Positions 26,243 to 36,082 of a DNA stretch of 64,000 nt are shown here, piece after piece. Below the pieces are notes generated by a model. That model worked only from the letters and a program-made list of their open reading frames with translations. It was not told the DNA's origin and searched no databases. Source of the stretch: Akkermansiaceae bacterium (GTDB lineage Bacteria > Verrucomicrobiota > Verrucomicrobiia > Verrucomicrobiales > Akkermansiaceae); assembly GCA_903906515.1 (NCBI GenBank), contig CAIVKO010000251.1, positions 1-64,000 on the forward strand. The letters are read 5' to 3'. The stretch's first letter is position 1, and every line of letters starts with the position of its first letter. A program made the translations under genes and the position numbers.

Positions 26243-27559
26243 ATGTCTCTTGTAAATCATGTGCGCAATGCCGGGGTTGTCGGTGCCGGCGGCGGTGGTT
26301 TTCCCGCCCACGTCAAGCTCGCGGCCAAGGCGGATACCATCATCGCCAATGGCGCGGAATGCGAACCGCTGCTGCATAAGGATGCCGCGGTGCTCGAACA
26401 CCACGCCGCGGATGTCGTCAAAGGCATCCTGCTCTGTGCCGATGCGTTAGGGGCGAAAGACGTGGTCATCGCTATCAAGGCGAAGAAAAAACATGCGGTG
26501 GCGGCCGCACAGGCAGCCTGTGAGGGTACTCGTGCACGCGTCCATTTGTTAGGAGACTACTATCCGGCCGGGGATGAATACGATCTCGTTCATTCCGTGA
26601 CCGGACGCCTGATTCCGCCAGCTGGCATCCCGTTGCATGTCGGTGTGGTGGTGATGAATGTGGAGTCCCTCGCCAACGTGGCCGCCGCAGCCGAAGGTCG
26701 TCCGGTGATCCGCAAGACGATCACCATCGCCGGAGCGGTGAAAAATCCTGCATCTTTCGTGGTTCCTCTGGGGATTTCCCTGCGCGAGTGCATCGAGGCC
26801 GCCGGCGGAGCCACCGTGGATAATCCCGTCATTGCCATCGGCGGCATGATGATGGGTGAGACCACCGCGGATCTCGACCGTCCGGTTACCAAAACCACCG
26901 CAGGTGCGATCGTTTTGCCCGCCGACCATCCGGTGGTGATGCGCAAGCTCAAGCCAGCCACCCAGATGGCGGCCATCGGCAAGTCCGCCTGCGACCAATG
27001 CCGGTATTGCACCGAGTTTTGCCCGAGGTTTTTGTTAGGTTATGCGGTGGAGCCGCACCAGGTCATGCGCTCGCTCGGTTTCACCGCCACCGGCGCCGAT
27101 AAGTTCAGCGAGTGGGCGGGTCTTTGTTGTTCGTGCGGCCTTTGCACGCTCTATGCCTGTCCGGAAGGACTTTTCCCGAAAGAAGCCTGCGACGACTCCA
27201 AGGTCGTGTTGCGCAAGTTGGATTGGAAATGGACGGGCTCCCAGACCGTGGAAGTCCATCCGATGGCGGACGGTCGGCGCGTGCCGATCAAGAGCCTGAT
27301 GAAGCGCCTTGATATCGATATCTACGACAGCGCCGCTCCGCTGCAATCCGCGGAGCTCACCACCCGCCGCGCGGTGATGCCGCTCAAACAACATGCGGGC
27401 GCTCCTGCCATCGCCAAGGTCCAGCCCGGTCAGACACTTGCCATGGGCGAGGTCATTGCCGAGCCCGCACCGGATGCCATGGGAGCAGTCCTTCACGCGC
27501 CGTTTGCTTGCACGGTCGCCGCCGTGGAATCATCCCGGATCATCCTCAACGCCATTTAA
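26243..27559 (+). CDS. pduS: PduS/RnfC-like flavo-iron-sulfur oxidoreductase
   Basis: A 438-residue protein of the PduS type. It opens with the Gly-rich nucleotide-binding block GVVGAGGGGFPAHVK and NGAECEPLLHKD shared by RnfC, Nqo1 and PduS, followed by an SLBB domain (ITIAGAVKNPASFVVPLGIS). Two 4Fe-4S motifs are present: CDQCRYCTEFCP and CSCGLCTLYACP. A C-terminal barrel-sandwich half closes the protein. In Pdu microcompartments PduS is a cobalamin reductase that moves electrons across the shell with PduT. Here it is followed 28 bp later by a PduT-like gene but by no enzymes of a microcompartment pathway. Confidence 0.88.
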   Translation: MSLVNHVRNAGVVGAGGGGFPAHVKLAAKADTIIANGAECEPLLHKDAAVLEHHAADVVKGILLCADALGAKDVVIAIKAKKKHAVAAAQAACEGTRARVHLLGDYYPAGDEYDLVHSVTGRLIPPAGIPLHVGVVVMNVESLANVAAAAEGRPVIRKTITIAGAVKNPASFVVPLGISLRECIEAAGGATVDNPVIAIGGMMMGETTADLDRPVTKTTAGAIVLPADHPVVMRKLKPATQMAAIGKSACDQCRYCTEFCPRFLLGYAVEPHQVMRSLGFTATGADKFSEWAGLCCSCGLCTLYACPEGLFPKEACDDSKVVLRKLDWKWTGSQTVEVHPMADGRRVPIKSLMKRLDIDIYDSAAPLQSAELTTRRAVMPLKQHAGAPAIAKVQPGQTLAMGEVIAEPAPDAMGAVLHAPFACTVAAVESSRIILNAI

Positions 27560-27587
27560 AACTGTTAGTTATCCATTTTTTACGATC

Positions 27588-28139
27588 ATGAACGAACGCG
27601 CCATCGGACTCATCGAACTCACCAGCATCGCCGCAGGATTTCTGGTGGCGGATACGATGCTCAAATCCTCCAACGTCAAACTGCTCCTGTCCCGCTCGAT
27701 TTGCTCCGGAAAATTCATGGTGCTCATCGGCGGCGACGTCGCGGCTGTGGGTGCTGCCATCCATGCCGGATGTACCGCTGCCAAGGGCTGCCTGATCGAC
27801 CAGACCGTCATTTCCAAGGTGCACCCGGATGTGTTCGCGGCACTCTCTCGCTCGCGCCCGGTCGAACCGAACGGTGCGCTCGGCATCATGGAGGCCTTCA
27901 ACGTCGCCACCTTGATCCAAGCCGCGGACGTGGCGGTCAAGGCGGCCAATGTGACCCTGATGGAAATCCGTCTGGCGATGGCACTGGGCGGCAAGGCTTT
28001 CGCCACCCTGACAGGCGATGTCTCGTCGGTTCAGGCAGCGATCGACGCCGGACGCGCCGTAATTGCCGAGGCTGGCCTGTTGGTCAACGCGGTGGTGATT
28101 CCGCGGCCTCATCCGAATGTTTACCGCGAGATCATCTGA
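27588..28139 (+). CDS. pduT: Tandem-domain microcompartment shell protein, PduT-like
   Basis: A 183-residue protein of two BMC domains (IGLIELTSIAAGFLVADTML and LGIMEAFNVATLIQAADVAV), forming a BMC-T pseudohexamer. The segment SICSGKF carries Cys39, equivalent to the pore Cys (Cys38) of PduT that ligates a central 4Fe-4S cluster in the trimer. Together with the PduS-like neighbour this implies electron transfer. No BMC-H hexamer or BMC-P pentamer gene is in the window. A weak GATC hairpin followed by T5 lies just downstream (about 28159-28176). Confidence 0.92.
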   Translation: MNERAIGLIELTSIAAGFLVADTMLKSSNVKLLLSRSICSGKFMVLIGGDVAAVGAAIHAGCTAAKGCLIDQTVISKVHPDVFAALSRSRPVEPNGALGIMEAFNVATLIQAADVAVKAANVTLMEIRLAMALGGKAFATLTGDVSSVQAAIDAGRAVIAEAGLLVNAVVIPRPHPNVYREII

Positions 28140-28249
28140 CGCTCATCCGGCTCAGTGGGATCATTTGAGATCTTTTTAGGGATATTTTCATATCCCGCTT
28201 CGCATGGGTTGACAGTTTCCCGTGTTTTCCGGTTGGATGTGGGTGGAAA

Positions 28250-29278
<1,029 letters not shown>

Positions 29279-29355
29279 CTGCGATGTATTGACATTTTTT
29301 TTGCTTGTGAACCGCGATAATTGAAGCATGTTGATTCCAACCCGCTTCACAGTTC

Positions 29356-30129
29356 ATGCAATCATTTGCGAAGAAAATCAAGCCAAGCATTCATCACTCC
29401 GCCTTCACTTTGGTGGAAATGCTTGTAGTCATTGCCATCATCTCGATTTTGATGTCGGTCGCTGTGGTTGGGATCAATGGAATGGGGGGTAAGGGAGTGA
29501 CCAGCGGCGTCGCTACGGCAGAATCGATTTTTAATGAAGCGCGGACCGTCGCAATCGGAAAGAGTTTGCGGACATGCGTCCTGGTGGCGAAGACCCTCGA
29601 TAACACGCCTTCAGAAGACCTTCGCCGGATGCTGGTCGCTTATGAGGAGGTGGTGAAGGATCCGACAACGGGCGAACTCAAGCCGAGTGACGAGCAGGAT
29701 CCGACAAAACTCAATTGGACGCTTTCAAGCCGGGCGGTTTTGCTGCCGGAGCAGACGTTTTTCAGCGGGCTTTTCAGTATGAAAAGCCATGAATCCGCCA
29801 GTGGGAATCTTGATGAGATATCCAGTACCCGCTTCACCGGGACCACGAAGCCGGCTCACGTGGGCACTTACTACATCTATCCATTCAATGCCCAGGGGAT
29901 TTGTGCGCCAATCGGTCAGGCCGATGGTCAGGGGATGAGTTTCATCATCGGCAACGGTGTTAGAAACAACACCCAATCCTCGACTGCCGCCCCTCCCAAG
30001 GTCACCAGCAGCGCTAAGAAGGATTTCGGCGGTTTCGTGATTTGGCGGAACGGCAGCACCTCGGTATTCCGTACCCCGGATCAAATGGGATCCAAAGTCA
30101 AGGCACTCACACCCGGCGATAAATTCTAA
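29356..30129 (+). CDS. Type II/IV prepilin-like protein, probably a Verru_Chthon cassette member
   Basis: A 257-residue protein with a class III signal: a basic leader, then SA-FTLVEMLVVIAIISILMS. The +5 Glu and hydrophobic helix are as in pseudopilins. The -1 residue is Ala rather than Gly, which prepilin peptidase can tolerate. The C-terminal domain is beta-rich with a Ser/Thr-rich end. It heads a three-gene cassette with 2 and 20 bp gaps. Similar tandem prepilins are annotated as Verru_Chthon cassette proteins in Verrucomicrobia; membership is inferred from the layout. Confidence 0.8.
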   Translation: MQSFAKKIKPSIHHSAFTLVEMLVVIAIISILMSVAVVGINGMGGKGVTSGVATAESIFNEARTVAIGKSLRTCVLVAKTLDNTPSEDLRRMLVAYEEVVKDPTTGELKPSDEQDPTKLNWTLSSRAVLLPEQTFFSGLFSMKSHESASGNLDEISSTRFTGTTKPAHVGTYYIYPFNAQGICAPIGQADGQGMSFIIGNGVRNNTQSSTAAPPKVTSSAKKDFGGFVIWRNGSTSVFRTPDQMGSKVKALTPGDKF

Positions 30130-30131
30130 CC

Positions 30132-30857
30132 ATGAAAACCCGATCATCGTCCTGCAAAGGCGGCTTCACACTGCTGGAAACAGTCATCGCCATCGGCGTG
30201 CTGATGGTATTACTCACCGGATTCATGTTTGTCTTTGGCCCGGCAGCCGCAGGAATCAAGAAGTCCATCAATCTCCAACAAGCGGATCGGCTGGTTTCCA
30301 CGCTGGAACAGGAGTTGGTCACTTTGAGAACCGGAGAAACGGAAAAAACAGGTTTTGAAAAGGCATTCAACCGGATCAAGGGATCGAATACTGTCGGTAC
30401 GGCGCTGCTTATCTATCAATATCGTGGGGATCTTTCCAAGTCGCTGCGGGCGGATGGCACGCCGGAGCCCATGGTCCAATCCACTGGAAAATTGCCGGGT
30501 CAGGATTATACGCTGCAGACGATGGTGCGCGTGAGGACGGATACGAAATTGAAGGACGACCTCACAGCGGTTGAAGGTGTGGTGTATTACGTGATATGCA
30601 CCCAGCTCATCTTCAAGAATGGCGAACTGGTCCTTGGAACCAAAGGCCTGATTGCGGATCCCAAAACCGGAGCCGCCGCCGCCACGTCGGACGTATATCC
30701 GGAAGCCGTGATTGCCTTCAACGCCGATTTCTTCGCCTTGAACAACCGGAGTGTGTCAACTTTCGACGATGCTTTGACCAAGCAATTCGGAAAGGCCATC
30801 GCCAATCCTCCGACGCTTAAGCCGATATTTTCCCGTAATCTCGCGGTGAGACGTTAA
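30132..30857 (+). CDS. Prepilin-like protein, second gene of the cassette
   Basis: A 241-residue protein with prepilin signal KGG-FTLLETVIAIGVLMVLLT and a conserved Glu at +5. The rest is unassigned; a short segment TLEQELVTLRTGETEKTG is helical. It starts 2 bp after the previous stop, which indicates translational coupling. It is likely a minor pilin or pseudopilin handled by the GspE/GspF-type machinery, of which one set is at 12.5-15.6 kb. Confidence 0.8.
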   Translation: MKTRSSSCKGGFTLLETVIAIGVLMVLLTGFMFVFGPAAAGIKKSINLQQADRLVSTLEQELVTLRTGETEKTGFEKAFNRIKGSNTVGTALLIYQYRGDLSKSLRADGTPEPMVQSTGKLPGQDYTLQTMVRVRTDTKLKDDLTAVEGVVYYVICTQLIFKNGELVLGTKGLIADPKTGAAAATSDVYPEAVIAFNADFFALNNRSVSTFDDALTKQFGKAIANPPTLKPIFSRNLAVRR

Positions 30858-30877
30858 TTTTATTCCAGGAGATCCTC

Positions 30878-32014
30878 ATGAAAATCGAACCTTCAGTTTC
30901 CTCCCGATTCACTTGGCCGTTACAGGCGGCGGGCCAGATTCCCGCGCCACCTGGCCCGGGCAACTTGCCCGGAGCTTCCAATCAAAAGTTGACCCCAATT
31001 CCATACCCTGCGCAATCCGGGTTCCGGTCATTCAAACGGGGGTTCACTCTGATCGAACTGATGGTGGCCATGGCCATCACCACGATCATTGTCACCATTC
31101 TGATTTCCATCACCAGCATGGCCACCGATACTTGGAACCGCAGTCGTGCCGAACTCCGAGCCTCACGTCAGGCTAAGGCCATGGTCGATACGATGGCTCA
31201 TGATCTCGAGTCCCTCGTGACCCGGCGCGGAAATTCCTATGAGTGGCTTTCAGCCGTCCGTTCAATCAGTGCCGGTGAGGTGCCTGGCGATAAAGTGCAA
31301 AGTTCCAATTATTCGAAGTTGATTTTCTTCGCCGGAGCCACCGACCGATATGATGGCAATATTGGCAATCAAGATGCAACAAAAGGAAAAAAGGACGATG
31401 GGGGTGACGTTTCCGGTGTTGCATACAAGTTGTTCTACAAGGATCCCATCGATAAGAGCGTGAACATTTACAAAACTTTCGTGTTCAACAGGCTGTTGAT
31501 TGATCCGAAACCGGCGTTTAATGATTTGTTAGGGAAGGCGGATCTCGATGTGGCGTTTGCCCCTTATAATACCAAGTTGGAGGAGCAGAGCGCATTTGTT
31601 TGTGAAAACGTCTATCAATTCACTATCACCTTCCATGTAATGGTGTCCAGGGTAACCTCGGCAGCAGGTGTCACTCCTGTTGTCACAGAGACAATCTCCG
31701 TGCCTGTCACGATTGGAAAATCCACAACATGGCCGTCAGTGAGTTCCCTGAAAATCAAGGGAACAGGAGTCGTGACAGATCCGGTTCGCCCTGCGGGAGT
31801 AGCAACGGGTACATTGAAGGTGGATAATGTAACGGGAGCTGAGTTGAGTGCCGGGCGCGTTGTGGCGGTTGAACTTTCGATCACGGTTCTCGCTGACTCC
31901 GCGATCGATCAAATCCGCAGAAGTAAAACCGCTTTGACTGATCTGAAGACGTCGGATCTGTTGGTCAAATACGGCTTCAATTACAGCAAGCGCATTCAGG
32001 TTCCCAGTCTTTGA
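30878..32014 (+). CDS. Prepilin-like protein with a long N-terminal leader, third gene of the cassette
   Basis: 378 residues from the ATG at 30878. The cleavage site KRG-FTLIELMVAMAITTIIVT lies at about residue 54, an unusually long leader for a prepilin. Codons for residues about 18-32 coincide with a palindromic sequence (30931-30972), so part of the leader may be repeat-derived, or translation may start later (a TTG lies near 30989). The mature part has a helical stem (SRAELRASRQAKAMVDTMAH) and a large beta domain. It resembles Verru_Chthon cassette protein C in size and order. Confidence 0.8.
   Translation: MKIEPSVSSRFTWPLQAAGQIPAPPGPGNLPGASNQKLTPIPYPAQSGFRSFKRGFTLIELMVAMAITTIIVTILISITSMATDTWNRSRAELRASRQAKAMVDTMAHDLESLVTRRGNSYEWLSAVRSISAGEVPGDKVQSSNYSKLIFFAGATDRYDGNIGNQDATKGKKDDGGDVSGVAYKLFYKDPIDKSVNIYKTFVFNRLLIDPKPAFNDLLGKADLDVAFAPYNTKLEEQSAFVCENVYQFTITFHVMVSRVTSAAGVTPVVTETISVPVTIGKSTTWPSVSSLKIKGTGVVTDPVRPAGVATGTLKVDNVTGAELSAGRVVAVELSITVLADSAIDQIRRSKTALTDLKTSDLLVKYGFNYSKRIQVPSL
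30931..30972. repeat. Palindromic sequence inside the prepilin leader
   Basis: GGGCCAG (30931-30937) pairs with CTGGCCC (30951-30957), and CCCGGGCAA pairs with the following TTGCCCGG (30965-30972). It is GC-rich and Pro/Gly-coding (APPGPGNLPG), unlike the rest of the gene. Confidence 0.55.
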
Positions 32015-32051
32015 TACGCGGTCCTTTCCGCAGAGGCTGAATATTGCCACA

Positions 32052-32238
32052 GGCAGGGACCGTCACTCCGTGCGGTCTTTGCGCACATGAAATGAGAATG
32101 GAAGGCAGGGACCGGCTCTCCGAGCGGTCCGGTGCATGAGGTGCGAATGATTTGCGAATGCCTTGGCTCCTGTGATCCGCTCATTCTCCAAGTATTCGTT
32201 CTCCATGCTCTGGACCGCCCGGAGGATCGGTCCCTGCC
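32052..32238. repeat. GGCAGGGAC/GTCCCTGCC element, copy B, with an extra unit
   Basis: Three ~27-bp units are present: direct units at 32052-32077 and 32104-32130 (GGCAGGGACCGGCTCTCCGA...) and an inverted unit at 32212-32238 (GGACCGCCCGGAGGATCGGT...). It lies between the convergent third prepilin gene and guaA. Arms and a downstream CAGCCTCT match copy A at 9278-9403. Confidence 0.8.
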
Positions 32239-32254
32239 ATTTTAAGACAGCCTC

Positions 32255-33778
32255 TCACTCCCACTCGATGCTTGCGGGGGGCTTGGTGGAGACGTCGTAG
32301 AGCACGCGGTTGATGCCTTTGACTTCGTTGAGAATGCGGTGGCTCGTCTCGCGCAGAAGTTGATAGGGGAGGTCCACCCAGTCAGCGGTCATGGCATCTT
32401 CCGAGATCACCGCGCGTAGGGAGATCGCCCACTCGTAGCTGCGTTCGTCACCTTTGACACCCACGGTTTTCACCGGGATGAGTCCGGCGTATGCCTGCCA
32501 GACTCGGTCATACCAACCGTGTTCCTTGAGCTTGCCGATGAAGATCGCATCGCACTCACGGATGATGCGGAGGCGGTCCGGAGTGATCACGCCCGGGCAG
32601 CGGACGGCCAGTCCCGGTCCGGGGAACGGGTGGCGGTGGAGGATGTCATGCGGGATGCCTAGCGAGGCGCCCAGCGCCCGCACCTCGTCTTTGAAGAACT
32701 CGGCCAGGGGTTCGAGCACTTTTCCCTGAGCCTGCAGTTCAAGAATGCGGTCCACACGGTTGTGGTGGGTCTTGATTTTGGAGGCTTTGGATTTGGCGTT
32801 GGATGCGCTCTCGATCACATCGGGATAAAGTGTCCCTTGTGCGAGCATTTCCGCGTCGCCCACGGAGTCCCAGAAGACATCGATGAAAAGATTGCCGATG
32901 ATCACCCGCTTTTTCTCAGGGTCGTCCACGCCGTCGAGGGCGGTGAGGAAGCGCTCCGCGCAATCGACCGTTTCGATGGGCACACCCATGCGGTGGAAGT
33001 TGCTGCGAACTTCTTCACCCTCGTCTTTGCGCATGAGTCCGTGATCAACGAAAATCGCGCGCACTTTGGCGCCGGCTTCGTGCAGAAGGACGGCAAGCAC
33101 GGTGCTGTCGACCCCGCCGGACACGCCGCAGACGATTTGTTTCCCCGCCACTTTTTCGCGGATCCCTTGGATGATCTCACGCTTGAGGTCGTCGATCCGG
33201 AATGGCAGCAGGTCTCTCGCTTCCAGCAGAAAGTTATGGAGAATCCGCAGACCTTCATGGCTGTGGGTGACTTCCGGGTGGAACTGAATGCCGAAAAACC
33301 GATCGTTCCATTGCAGGGAAACCGGAGTGCCGTGCTGGTTGGTGGCGATCACTTTCGCGCCTTCCGGCAGGATTTTTACGGTGTCCGAGTGGCTCATCCA
33401 GACTTGGGATGATGCGGAAACCCCTTCGTAAAGTCCCTTGCATTCCGCAGGGAAAAGATTGGCCGGGCCATATTCGCGGCGGTCGCTGGCTTCCACGCTG
33501 CCACCGAACTTGATGTTCAGAAGCTGCATGCCGTAACAGACGCCCAGCACCGGAACGCCGAAGGCCTTGAGCGCCTCGAAATCCAGATCCGGCGCATCCG
33601 CCTCGCTGGTGCTGCGCGGGCCGCCTGATAGAATGATCGCACCGGGTGCCCCGATGTTCGGAAAATCCTCGATGGCATAAAGCTTGGCGAAAAATCCCAG
33701 TTCGCGCACCCGGCGGACAATCAGCTGGGTGTATTGGGAGCCGAAATCAATAACGGCGACGTGATGGTGATCGTGCAT
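32255..33778 (-). CDS. guaA: GMP synthase (glutamine-hydrolysing)
   Basis: A 507-residue enzyme converting XMP to GMP. The class I amidotransferase domain comes first, with nucleophile Cys81 in GVCYGMQ and the His-Glu of FHPEVTHS. The ATP pyrophosphatase domain follows (CGVSGGVDSTVLA near 220), then the dimerisation domain ending KPPASIEWE. It lies 96 bp after guaB on the same strand, the usual guaBA order. Confidence 0.96.
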   Translation of the reverse strand: MHDHHHVAVIDFGSQYTQLIVRRVRELGFFAKLYAIEDFPNIGAPGAIILSGGPRSTSEADAPDLDFEALKAFGVPVLGVCYGMQLLNIKFGGSVEASDRREYGPANLFPAECKGLYEGVSASSQVWMSHSDTVKILPEGAKVIATNQHGTPVSLQWNDRFFGIQFHPEVTHSHEGLRILHNFLLEARDLLPFRIDDLKREIIQGIREKVAGKQIVCGVSGGVDSTVLAVLLHEAGAKVRAIFVDHGLMRKDEGEEVRSNFHRMGVPIETVDCAERFLTALDGVDDPEKKRVIIGNLFIDVFWDSVGDAEMLAQGTLYPDVIESASNAKSKASKIKTHHNRVDRILELQAQGKVLEPLAEFFKDEVRALGASLGIPHDILHRHPFPGPGLAVRCPGVITPDRLRIIRECDAIFIGKLKEHGWYDRVWQAYAGLIPVKTVGVKGDERSYEWAISLRAVISEDAMTADWVDLPYQLLRETSHRILNEVKGINRVLYDVSTKPPASIEWE

Positions 33779-33788
33779 GGGGATGAAA

Positions 33789-33874
33789 GGATATTCGGGA
33801 TTGGATAATTTGATATTGGGGTTGTGGATCAGGACTCTTCCCTAATTTCCAATCTCCCAATATCCAATGTCCCA
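33789..33874. repeat. AT-rich inverted repeat between guaB and guaA
   Basis: The left part (33789-33820, GGATATTCGGGATTGGATAA...) and right part (33841-33874, CCTAATTTCCAATCTCCCAA...) are imperfect reverse complements built on a GGATATTGGGAGATTGG theme. It fills the guaB-guaA gap and may shape the relative expression of the two genes. Confidence 0.65.
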
Positions 33875-35329
33875 TCAACTGATCGGTTGATAATTCGTAG
33901 GTTCTTCGGTGATGACTATGTCGTGGACGTGGCTTTCGCGTAGTCCACCGGCGGTGATGCGGGTGAAGACCGCTTTTTCCCGGAGCTCGGTCAGATTGGT
34001 GGCTCCGACGTAGCCCATGCCGGATTTGAGTCCGCCCATGAGTTGGAAAACCACATCTGACAACGGGCCTTTGTATGGCACCCGTCCTTCGACGCCTTCC
34101 GGCACCAGTTTGCCCGAGCTGTTCTGGCCGTAGCGGTCGCCGGATCCTTTTTGCATCGCACCGATCGATCCCATGCCACGGTAGGTTTTGAAACGACGCC
34201 CTTGGAAATGGACGGTTTGTCCGGGGCTTTCGCGGGTGCCGGCGAGCAGAGATCCCAACATCACCAGATCCGCGCCTGCGGCAATCGCTTTGACGATGTC
34301 TCCCGAGTAGCGGATGCCGCCATCGGCGATGACTTTGACGCCATGCTCCCGGCAAATGTCCGCCACATTGCGGATCGCGGTGAATTGCGGCATGCCCACG
34401 CCGGAGATAACCCGTGTGGTGCAGATCGATCCCGGTCCCACGCCCACTTTAACGGCGTTGGCTCCGGCTTTGACCAAATCCCGCGCTCCTTGTTCGGTCA
34501 CCACGTTGCCGGCGACAACCGGCACATCTGAAAGCGCGCGGAGTTTCCCGATGACATCCATGACGTGGCGGGTGTGGCCGGTGGCGGCATCAATAAACAA
34601 TGCGTCCGCTCCGGCATCGATCAAGGCGCGGCCGCGGTCGATGCAATCCGGTCCCACGCCTACGGCGGCGCCGCATCGCAGGCGGCCGTTGGAATCTTTC
34701 GCGGCATTGGTGAAAGTGATGCGCTTCTCGATGTCGGATCCGGTGATGAGTCCGGCGAGGCGTCCGTCAGGATAGACCAGCGGTAGTTTCTCGATACGAG
34801 CCTGATAGAGAATCCGCCGGGCTTCCTCAAGACCAGTCGTCGGCGGGGCGGTCACCAGTTTTTCCAGCGGGGTCATGACCTCGGCCACGGTGGCGTCCAG
34901 GCGGTCCAGATAGCGCACGTCGCGCCCGGTGACCATGCCCAAGAGGATGCCGTCGGCATCGATTACCGGAAACCCGGAAAAGCCGTTTTTCGCCATGATG
35001 CCGCGCACGTGCTCCACAGTGTCCTCCTTGCGGACGGTGTGGGGCTTGAGGATGACCGCGTTTTCCGAGCGTTTGACACGGGAAACCATGGTCACTTGCT
35101 CATCGATCGGGCAGGCGCGGTGGATGACGCCCATGCCGCCTTCACGGGCCAGGGCGATCGCCAGATCGTGCTCGGATACGGTATCCATCGCGGCGGAAAC
35201 CACCGGTAAGAACAAATGAATGCCGGGGGCAACGTGGGTGGAAAGGTCTGCATCTCCTGGTAAAACCGAACTCAAAGCCGGCACCAGAAGCACGTCGTCG
35301 AATGAAAGTCCTAGAGAAATCTCCGCCAT
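33875..35329 (-). CDS. guaB: IMP dehydrogenase
   Basis: 484 residues from the ATG at 35329, where similarity begins ([20 protein letters not shown]); 16 upstream in-frame residues are not conserved. It oxidises IMP to XMP with NAD. The TIM barrel is interrupted by two CBS domains (about 90-205). The catalytic loop [13 protein letters not shown] supplies the active-site Cys, and [17 protein letters not shown] binds phosphate. It is the first gene of guaBA. Confidence 0.96.
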   Translation of the reverse strand: MAEISLGLSFDDVLLVPALSSVLPGDADLSTHVAPGIHLFLPVVSAAMDTVSEHDLAIALAREGGMGVIHRACPIDEQVTMVSRVKRSENAVILKPHTVRKEDTVEHVRGIMAKNGFSGFPVIDADGILLGMVTGRDVRYLDRLDATVAEVMTPLEKLVTAPPTTGLEEARRILYQARIEKLPLVYPDGRLAGLITGSDIEKRITFTNAAKDSNGRLRCGAAVGVGPDCIDRGRALIDAGADALFIDAATGHTRHVMDVIGKLRALSDVPVVAGNVVTEQGARDLVKAGANAVKVGVGPGSICTTRVISGVGMPQFTAIRNVADICREHGVKVIADGGIRYSGDIVKAIAAGADLVMLGSLLAGTRESPGQTVHFQGRRFKTYRGMGSIGAMQKGSGDRYGQNSSGKLVPEGVEGRVPYKGPLSDVVFQLMGGLKSGMGYVGATNLTELREKAVFTRITAGGLRESHVHDIVITEEPTNYQPIS

Positions 35330-35544
35330 GGCGGAGTCAATAGAAGCACCCTCCCGCGCGCAAGCCCAAATCATCAAAAATTCGTGCCGATTTCATATCT
35401 GCTGGAGTCATCCGAAGACTTTCGATGCTTTCTTGAAGCTGCGGGCGGCTTATTTGGCAATAGAACCCGCCCATGAATCATATTTCATACTGCCGGGATT
35501 TCACGCTTGTGCGTTTTCCTTGGCGGGCTAAGTTGCGTTTCGAG

Positions 35545-35973
35545 ATGCGCAATCTTCGGTGGATCATCCTGATGTTGCTGGCAATATGGCTGCCGATGGC
35601 GGCGCATGGTCGGATGATGTCAGCGGTTTGTGCCGAAAATCTCGATATGTGTTGTGATGTCGCTGGCACGGAGTGCTGCGGGTCTGCCATGGATGCGGGT
35701 TCTTTCGAGGCTACCGGTTGCCATTGCGAAAGGCATGTCTGCCGTGCCTTGAATGCGGGGTGCTATCTTATCACATTGAGGTCGGTTTCGTCACCGCAGC
35801 CACACGGCGGTGGAGATGATTTTGCTGTGGATTCCTTTTCACGATTTTTCAGGCCGGCTGTGGTGCGCGAGTTGGTTTCACCGGTTGATCCGTTTTCATC
35901 TGGGGCGCATCTTCCCTGGCAATTTGTTTTCCGCGCCGCGGCACTCGCGCGCGCGCCGTCAGCCGTTTGCTGA
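35545..35973 (+). CDS. Small cysteine-rich secreted protein upstream of the metal efflux genes
   Basis: 142 residues from the ATG at 35545, chosen because a signal peptide follows (RWIILMLLAIWLPMAAHG). The mature N-terminus carries about ten Cys in 50 residues (CAENLDMCCDVAGTECCG, CHCERHVCRALNAGC), well suited to bind metal or form disulfides. The remainder is unconserved. It lies about 110 bp before the CzcC-like gene on the same strand, so a role as periplasmic metal binder or sensor for the efflux system is plausible but unproven. No family is recognised. Confidence 0.65.
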   Translation: MRNLRWIILMLLAIWLPMAAHGRMMSAVCAENLDMCCDVAGTECCGSAMDAGSFEATGCHCERHVCRALNAGCYLITLRSVSSPQPHGGGDDFAVDSFSRFFRPAVVRELVSPVDPFSSGAHLPWQFVFRAAALARAPSAVC

Positions 35974-36082
35974 TGAAGTCCATGCGGGCGCGTTGCCCGC
36001 GTTACCATGATCCGGGCATTCTGCTCCGGGTTATCCAATATCTAACAAACAAATGGAGAGATCCACTGGGAAAATCATTTTC

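Noticed and set aside
29289-29321. TTGACA...GATAAT promoter before the prepilin genes
   Set aside because: The spacer is 21 bp, too long for a standard sigma-70 promoter; kept only as a weak possibility.
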